Assembly: GCA_002688965.1 (NCBI GenBank)
Contig: NZEE01000056.1
Location: forward strand, 1,835-64,847
Origin: an archaeon
GTDB lineage: Archaea > Aenigmatarchaeota > Aenigmatarchaeia > GW2011-AR5 > GCA-2688965
Direction: 5' to 3'
DNA length: 63,013 nt
The first letter of the stretch is position 1. Every line of letters starts with the position of its first letter. The notes under the pieces were generated by a model, which was not told the origin of the DNA, made no database searches, and worked only from the letters and a program-made list of their open reading frames with translations. Made by a program: the position numbers and the translations under genes. Of this stretch, positions 58,071 to 63,013 are shown piece by piece.

Positions 58071-60724
58071 CTCAATCCCACCAATTTTTTTATTAATTTT
58101 ATATCATTTTTATCAGGTTCTTTCTCATATCGTCCTTGGGCAAAATTATCTCTTCCCCCACCTTTTACTCCAATTTCTGATAAAGATTTCATTATATTTC
58201 CTGCGCCATCCATTGTAATTATTACTGATTTGTCTTTAGTTCCAAAAAAGATTCCCTTATGTTTACTTGCAATACTAATCAATTCTTTTGCATTTGCATC
58301 TAAAACATTTATAGAACTCTTAATTTGTTTTTCTAAATCGCCAGAAGAAACTTTCTTACTCTCTTTTCTAACTTTTTTCCATTCAACAAACAATTCTTTT
58401 GTATACTTAACTAGCTCCTCTTCTTTACATTGTAAAATTGATTTACTTTCAGATATAATTTCTGCTTCCCTTTCTCTATATCTTCGGCTAGCTGAACCAG
58501 CGACCAAAGTTATTCTTACTAAACCATCCTGTACTCTTTCAGTACCTGTAATAACAATTTCTTCTATATCACCAGTTTTACTGACATGAGTACCACCACA
58601 GGCTTCAGCATCAACAATTTTATCAACATCAAGAATAGATACAATGCGAAGTTCTTTACTAGGAACCGCACCACCTTGATATATTCTCATACCATATTTA
58701 CTTTCAGCTTCTTGTCTTTCTAATTCAATCTTTTCAATTTTAAGATTTTTTTGAATCATTTTATTTGCAAGAGCTTCTATTTTATCAACCTGTGATTCGT
58801 TAAGAGAAGAGTGATGGGTTATATCTAAATGAGCTTTCTCAACACTTTTTCCAGAACCACCCTGCCATACATGGTTCCCTAGCACATTACGTGCAGCAGC
58901 ATTGATTAGATGAACTGCAGTATGGTGTTGCATCAATTGTTTTCTTCTTTTAGAATCTACTTCACAACTAACTTCCATATCAGGTTTCAAGCTTATAGCA
59001 GATGACACTTTATGAGCAATTATGTTTCCAAATTTCTGAACATCTTCAACTTTGATATGATTTATTGTTCCTAAATCATGGTCTTGTCCGCCAGCTTCTG
59101 CATAAAATGCAGTTTTATCAAGTATAATCCATTTATCTATAACTTTCAAAACCTTTGCTTCAAATTCTAACAAGCTTTCATCTCTAAATAAGATTTCAGT
59201 ATACGGTAATCCTTTCAAATCTAAAGTTATTTTCTTTTCTTTTGTTTTAGATGTCATGTGTTTTTCAGAGAGTTTTGAATAAAAATCATCAGAAATTTTT
59301 ATATCCTGTCCGCGCAATTTAGCTGCTTCACTAATTAATTCAGGAGTAATTCCTTCAGATTCATATAATTGAGTTATTTTCTCAGGAGTTATCTTTTCTT
59401 TTTTATCAAGAATGCGTGCAATTACTTTACTTGATTTTTCTTTTGCAGTTTGATATCGCTGAGTTTCTATTTCAATTATTTCATTAACTTCATTGAGGTT
59501 TTCTTTTAATCGCGGACTCATCCTCTTAAGATAATTAGCATGCCATTCACATACTTTTTGTAAAGTTATGTCAAGCCCAAGTTTATCCATAAATCCTAAT
59601 GCTCGTCTTAGAACAACTCGAAGATTATATCCTCCACCAACATTTGATGGTAAACCACCATCTGTTATAGCGTACAATAAAGTCTTTGCATGATCAGTTA
59701 TTGCATATACTGCTTCCAAGGATTCAATATTTGCTTGAAGATCTTTCAATGAAACACCAAGTTCTGTTGCAATTTTCATTCTCTCTTTAGTGATATTAGC
59801 AGTTTCATCAACATCTAAAGTACCAGAAATCTTTGAATAATTTTCAAATAACGATTTATTGTAATCAACAAATGTTTTCATTTTATCTATCACTGGACCA
59901 TAAACAGCATCATAAGCTGTTGGAGTACCTTGTGAATACCATGTAAACCGTTCTAATCCAGCACCCATATCTATCACACGCTGGCCCATTGGTTTGTAAT
60001 TGTCAGGAGTACCAACAAATTCAGTAAAAACAGCATTACCGAGTTCCAATCCTTTAACATAATATTCCAATGAATAACCAAAAGCATTAGGTCCAATCCA
60101 CACATCTTCCATCCATTTAATTTCTTCAGGTTTTATATTGAAAACTGAAGTAAGAAGTTCATAATCTAGCTCAGCACACTTCTCTTTCCAATAAGTATTG
60201 GGTTTATTTTTATCATACAAAGAGTGTTGTCCAACCATAACAAAATTAGTCATATGTCTTCCTGTGACACCGACGTTAGGTATATCATTAAACCTAAGAC
60301 ATGTTTGAGGTATTATGATTCTATCATGTGGCATTTCAAAAACAGTCTTACCATGCATTGAACGTTGAAATGCAACTATACTTGCAAGGGTAAAATACAT
60401 TCCAGGAAACCATCTTGCAATAACGGGATAAGACGGAACAGATACATGATCATGTTTAACAAAGAATTTCTCTATAGCTTTCCAAGTTTCTATATAATCC
60501 ATTGGTTTACCATTAGGTTTGCCAATAAATGAGTATTTAGTGCATGTTGTGTCAGGACAAATGTCTGCACCAGGACTGTTTTCTACAGCCCAGTAGGTTT
60601 TACCACAATTCTTACATGTATGTCGTTCATATCCATGCTCATCAAACATAGGAACCCAGTAATATTTACGAAAATCTTTACTAAATTCCTGTTTCAACTT
60701 TACCTTAGCATCAGCCACTGTCAT
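58067..60724 (-). CDS. alaS: Alanyl-tRNA synthetase
   Basis: About 885 residues from the ATG at 60724 (AGTGATT upstream). Archaeal form: N-terminal zinc site HTCKNCGK...CPDTTC, class II catalytic core (RFNDIPNVGVTGRHMTNFVMVGQ, NVGGGYNLRVVLRRALGF), editing domain HHTAVH and CGGTHVSKTG, and the DHHA1 end GGGRDNFAQG. It charges tRNA-Ala and clears mischarged Ser/Gly. The stop overlaps the start of a 36-aa peptide gene. Confidence 0.97.
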   Translation of the reverse strand: MTVADAKVKLKQEFSKDFRKYYWVPMFDEHGYERHTCKNCGKTYWAVENSPGADICPDTTCTKYSFIGKPNGKPMDYIETWKAIEKFFVKHDHVSVPSYPVIARWFPGMYFTLASIVAFQRSMHGKTVFEMPHDRIIIPQTCLRFNDIPNVGVTGRHMTNFVMVGQHSLYDKNKPNTYWKEKCAELDYELLTSVFNIKPEEIKWMEDVWIGPNAFGYSLEYYVKGLELGNAVFTEFVGTPDNYKPMGQRVIDMGAGLERFTWYSQGTPTAYDAVYGPVIDKMKTFVDYNKSLFENYSKISGTLDVDETANITKERMKIATELGVSLKDLQANIESLEAVYAITDHAKTLLYAITDGGLPSNVGGGYNLRVVLRRALGFMDKLGLDITLQKVCEWHANYLKRMSPRLKENLNEVNEIIEIETQRYQTAKEKSSKVIARILDKKEKITPEKITQLYESEGITPELISEAAKLRGQDIKISDDFYSKLSEKHMTSKTKEKKITLDLKGLPYTEILFRDESLLEFEAKVLKVIDKWIILDKTAFYAEAGGQDHDLGTINHIKVEDVQKFGNIIAHKVSSAISLKPDMEVSCEVDSKRRKQLMQHHTAVHLINAAARNVLGNHVWQGGSGKSVEKAHLDITHHSSLNESQVDKIEALANKMIQKNLKIEKIELERQEAESKYGMRIYQGGAVPSKELRIVSILDVDKIVDAEACGGTHVSKTGDIEEIVITGTERVQDGLVRITLVAGSASRRYREREAEIISESKSILQCKEEELVKYTKELFVEWKKVRKESKKVSSGDLEKQIKSSINVLDANAKELISIASKHKGIFFGTKDKSVIITMDGAGNIMKSLSEIGVKGGGRDNFAQGRYEKEPDKNDIKLIKKLVGLR

Positions 60725-60813
60725 AGCAATCACTATTATATTCTATTGAGTGGATAGATTAAAAAACAAAATAAAAGAAATAGTTGTTAAAATAAATAAT
60801 TACAAAAAGTTAC

Positions 60814-61278
60814 TTACCCGAATAGGGAACTTAGACCTTCAGCTGCTTCTTCTGCCTTTTTCTCTACTTCTTCTGCAGATTTTTCTTCTTTCTTTTCTGC
60901 TCCAGCATCGCTTGCAGCATCTCCACCCGCAGGTGCAGCTACAGGACCAGCAACAGCAGCTTTACTAATAGCATCGGTTATATCAACGCCATCAAGTGCA
61001 GCAACAAGAGCTTTGATTTGTGCTTCATCTACACTAGCACCAGTTGCATCAGCAACTTTCTTCACATTTGCTTCGTTAATTTCTTGTCCAGCACTGTGAA
61101 GAAGTAATGCATCGTAGATTAAGTTGATTTTTTTAGGTGCAGGAGCAGCTTCTTCTTGTTTAGGCTCTTCTTTTGCATCTCCTTCAGCAACTTTCTTCAA
61201 ATCAAGGCTATCATCTTTTTTAGCTTCTTCTTCTTTGAATCCAGCTTTTTGGTCATCTTTCTTTTCTTCTTCTGCCAT
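60814..61278 (-). CDS. rpl12: Ribosomal protein P1 (L12) with N-terminal extension
   Basis: 154 residues. The usual P1 begins at NLIYDALLLHSAGQEINEANVKKVADATG (here from residue ~52), followed by the Ala/Gly hinge and an acidic-basic end, AAEGLSSLFG. A Lys/Glu-rich segment of ~50 residues precedes it (MAEEEKKDDQKAGFKEEEAKK...). There is no internal start near residue 50, and a strong GGAGGAA stands before the ATG at 61278, so the extension appears real. Stalk protein that recruits translation factors. Confidence 0.94.
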   Translation of the reverse strand: MAEEEKKDDQKAGFKEEEAKKDDSLDLKKVAEGDAKEEPKQEEAAPAPKKINLIYDALLLHSAGQEINEANVKKVADATGASVDEAQIKALVAALDGVDITDAISKAAVAGPVAAPAGGDAASDAGAEKKEEKSAEEVEKKAEEAAEGLSSLFG

Positions 61279-61280
61279 CT

Positions 61281-62222
61281 TTATTCCTCCTTACTTTTTT
61301 CTTCTTTTGAAGTATCATCTTTTTTATCTTCTTTTGGTTCTTCTTTTTCCTCAGGTTTAGGTTCCTCAGCTTTAGGTTCTAAATCACCAACCTTATCAGT
61401 CAATTCTTTCATCTCAGCAGCAGCTTTTGCTAATACTGAACCAATTACATCAGGTGTCAACACATTAGCTTCAATAGCTAGTACACGAGCTTCAGCAAAC
61501 GCTTTTTGTATTGCTAAAGAAGCATTATCATTTGTTATGTATCCAGCGTTCAGTGATAAGTTTATTCCAGCTTGTACAGCTGATAAAACATCAGAATAGA
61601 ATTCATCTTCATCAATATCTAATACATCTTTTCCATATACAGTACCATCTTCCCATACCATTGTCAAATCAATACCAATTTTCATTGGTTCTAACCCAAG
61701 CATATTGAATACTGCAGCCATATCACCAGTAATCTCATCACCAGATTTTGCAACAACATAATCTTCCATAATTGAAATATTACCGCCTTCAACTCCAGTC
61801 TTCAACCCAACACTTTGTAATTGAGTCATTGCAGGACCAGGTTGCATACTTGTAGGGCCTTTATTTACTGTTATATCTTCAGGAGCAGTATCACCTGTTT
61901 TTGCTGCTGCAGGAGATTTATTTTTCTTCAAATATTGATATAATTTAAATGGATTTTCATCTGATACCATAATAGCAGGAACAGCAGTTATATTGTCGAT
62001 AATTTTATCCAGATTTTCCTTACTAGTTGAAACTTTTCTCAAAGCAAGTAATAAAATTGACTTTCTAGCCATAATGATTTTAGCTTTACCTGTAAGATCT
62101 TTTTTCATTCTCTGCAATTGTCTTGCAGGAAGTTTATGCATGTTTATCATTCCAATAACTTTAGCATCAGCTAATTCCTTTTCAATATTTACAAGCATTT
62201 TCTTTTTCTTTTCTGACACCAT
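61281..62222 (-). CDS. rplP0: Ribosomal protein P0 (L10)
   Basis: About 313 residues. IGMINMHKLPARQLQRMKKDLTGKAKIIMARKSILLLAL is the rRNA-binding L10 domain; NKGPTSMQPGPAMTQLQSVGLKTGVEGGNISI the second domain; the C-terminal helices bind P1 and end in a long Lys/Glu tail. I chose the ATG at 62222, four bases after GTGATGGAA. An ATG at 62228 and a GTG at 62231 overlap the L1 stop. Middle gene of L1-P0-P1. Confidence 0.95.
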   Translation of the reverse strand: MVSEKKKKMLVNIEKELADAKVIGMINMHKLPARQLQRMKKDLTGKAKIIMARKSILLLALRKVSTSKENLDKIIDNITAVPAIMVSDENPFKLYQYLKKNKSPAAAKTGDTAPEDITVNKGPTSMQPGPAMTQLQSVGLKTGVEGGNISIMEDYVVAKSGDEITGDMAAVFNMLGLEPMKIGIDLTMVWEDGTVYGKDVLDIDEDEFYSDVLSAVQAGINLSLNAGYITNDNASLAIQKAFAEARVLAIEANVLTPDVIGSVLAKAAAEMKELTDKVGDLEPKAEEPKPEEKEEPKEDKKDDTSKEEKSKEE

Positions 62223-62227
62223 TTCCA

Positions 62228-62920
62228 TCACTTCATTGAAATACTCACAGGTCTACTCATTGTAAGTTTTATTAAAACATTCTTTATGTTTTGAATACCT
62301 TTTGGTAAACTTTTCTCAACAGTACTAACAACAGTTTTTACGTTTTCTATAATTTGTTCATCCTCATTTTCCTGAGTTCCAACAGAACATTGAAGTTTCA
62401 TTTGTTTGTTATTTTTTAGTGTAATTGACTTAGAAACCGCAGCAATAAACGGAGCAGGATCAGCTTTTGGTGGTATTGGTTTTGGCATCTTTCCAGCAGG
62501 AGCTAAATAACGTCCTAACAATTTACCAACAGTAACCATCAGCGGAGCACTTGCAATAAAATAATCAAACTCTTTCACAAGTTTCTTAGCTTCTGACGGT
62601 TTCTTAGCAATAGCTTCCATTTCTTTAGTTGTTATAACATTGTCACCTTCAGCATCATCAGAAATAAAACCAACTTTAATTTCTTTTCCCTTACCATGAG
62701 GAAGAATGACCTCGGTTTTAATCATTTCTTTCTTAGCATCCATATTTTTCAGATTAATTATCAAGTCAAATGTCTGATTAAAGTTCCTTTTTTCAGAATT
62801 TTCACGTAAGAATTTAATACCCTCTGCTACAGGTTTTACAACTACTTCAGTTTCCTTTTCCTCACTTTGAGTAGCAGCCTTCATTATATCCACACTATTG
62901 TCTTTTTTCTCTTCTGGCAT
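62228..62920 (-). CDS. rpl1: Ribosomal protein L1
   Basis: About 230 residues. KRNFNQTFDLIINLKNMDAKKEMIKTEVILPHGKGKEIKVGFIS and APAGKMPKPIPPKADPAPFI are standard L1; an extra ~30-residue charged N-terminal segment precedes it. The ATG at 62920 is eight bases behind GGAGG; an ATG at 62926 is too close to it. CTTTTAAAGG near 62993-63002 is the probable promoter. L1 is autogenously regulated in Methanococcus; the ~50-nt leader here could do likewise, but no binding site was demonstrated. Confidence 0.95.
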   Translation of the reverse strand: MPEEKKDNSVDIMKAATQSEEKETEVVVKPVAEGIKFLRENSEKRNFNQTFDLIINLKNMDAKKEMIKTEVILPHGKGKEIKVGFISDDAEGDNVITTKEMEAIAKKPSEAKKLVKEFDYFIASAPLMVTVGKLLGRYLAPAGKMPKPIPPKADPAPFIAAVSKSITLKNNKQMKLQCSVGTQENEDEQIIENVKTVVSTVEKSLPKGIQNIKNVLIKLTMSRPVSISMK

Positions 62921-63013
62921 CTTCATAACCTCCTGACTCCCAGAAATATGAGATAATCAGTAAACGGTTAACATTCAATTATACGAAGTTCTTTTAAAGG
63001 TTTATTCTACTCA

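Overview
This AT-rich window is chromosomal DNA from an archaeon. It encodes archaeal histone, RadA, archaeal DnaG primase, Orc1/Cdc6, Hjc, NAC, ribosomal L1-P0-P1, a split AglB oligosaccharyltransferase, geranylgeranyl reductase and the HMG-CoA synthase/thiolase/DUF35 trio. Many genes have a TATA box about 26 nt upstream of the start codon (leaderless mRNA); others have a GGTGAT-type Shine-Dalgarno. Several families (Cys-repeat lipoprotein, short histone-like protein, DUF373, AAA ATPase, class I GAPDH, bacterial-type TIM) are ones I associate with DPANN and related uncultured lineages. I cannot assign a phylum.

Layout: 0-11.8 kb is a surface-glycan cluster (flippase, B12-radical SAM, GT4, GT2, WecB, toroid protein, acetyltransferase, dehydratase, two GT-C proteins). 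11.8-20.6 kb holds a MazG-like hydrolase, an oligosaccharyltransferase split in two around a 49-aa membrane peptide, geranylgeranyl reductase, SecF-SecD, a lipoprotein gene flanked by duplicated promoters, and NAC. 20.6-30.5 kb has TctA, a short histone-like protein, the replication cluster cdc6 - DP1-like - PolB beside an ORB-containing probable origin, and the mevalonate-entry trio. 30.6-40.7 kb has SpoIIM-like, serpin, an XRE regulator, Hjc, DnaG, M24 and M29 peptidases, small zinc ribbons, two candidate structured RNAs, a nucleotidyltransferase, ThpR and an autoregulated wHTH. 40.9-43.6 kb has a wHTH, a helically phased TTCAC array, an AAA-wHTH protein and a PRC-barrel protein. 43.6-52.2 kb has FolC-GlyA-ThyX-RadA-RPA, histone, DUF373, a wHTH, an HPr-like protein, dCMP deaminase and a wHTH with acidic tail. 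52.5-63 kb has a PGK-TIM fusion, class I GAPDH, RNase HIII, tRNA-Gln, Mth938-like, AlaRS with a coupled 36-aa peptide, and P1-P0-L1.

The main discovery candidate is the replication cluster. In Pyrococcus the gene order is cdc6-DP1-DP2. Here the DP2 position is taken by a catalytically intact family-B polymerase whose last ~30 residues look like the DP2 C-terminal zinc finger, and the adjacent DP1 has lost every phosphoesterase metal-ligand motif. This is the architecture of eukaryotic replicative polymerases (PolB + CysB zinc finger + inactive B-subunit), in an archaeon and next to its probable origin. A second candidate is the 16-unit TTCAC array (mean period 10.6 bp, one DNA turn) upstream of the AAA-wHTH gene. 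Related sites occur inside that gene and in the intergenic region just downstream of polB.
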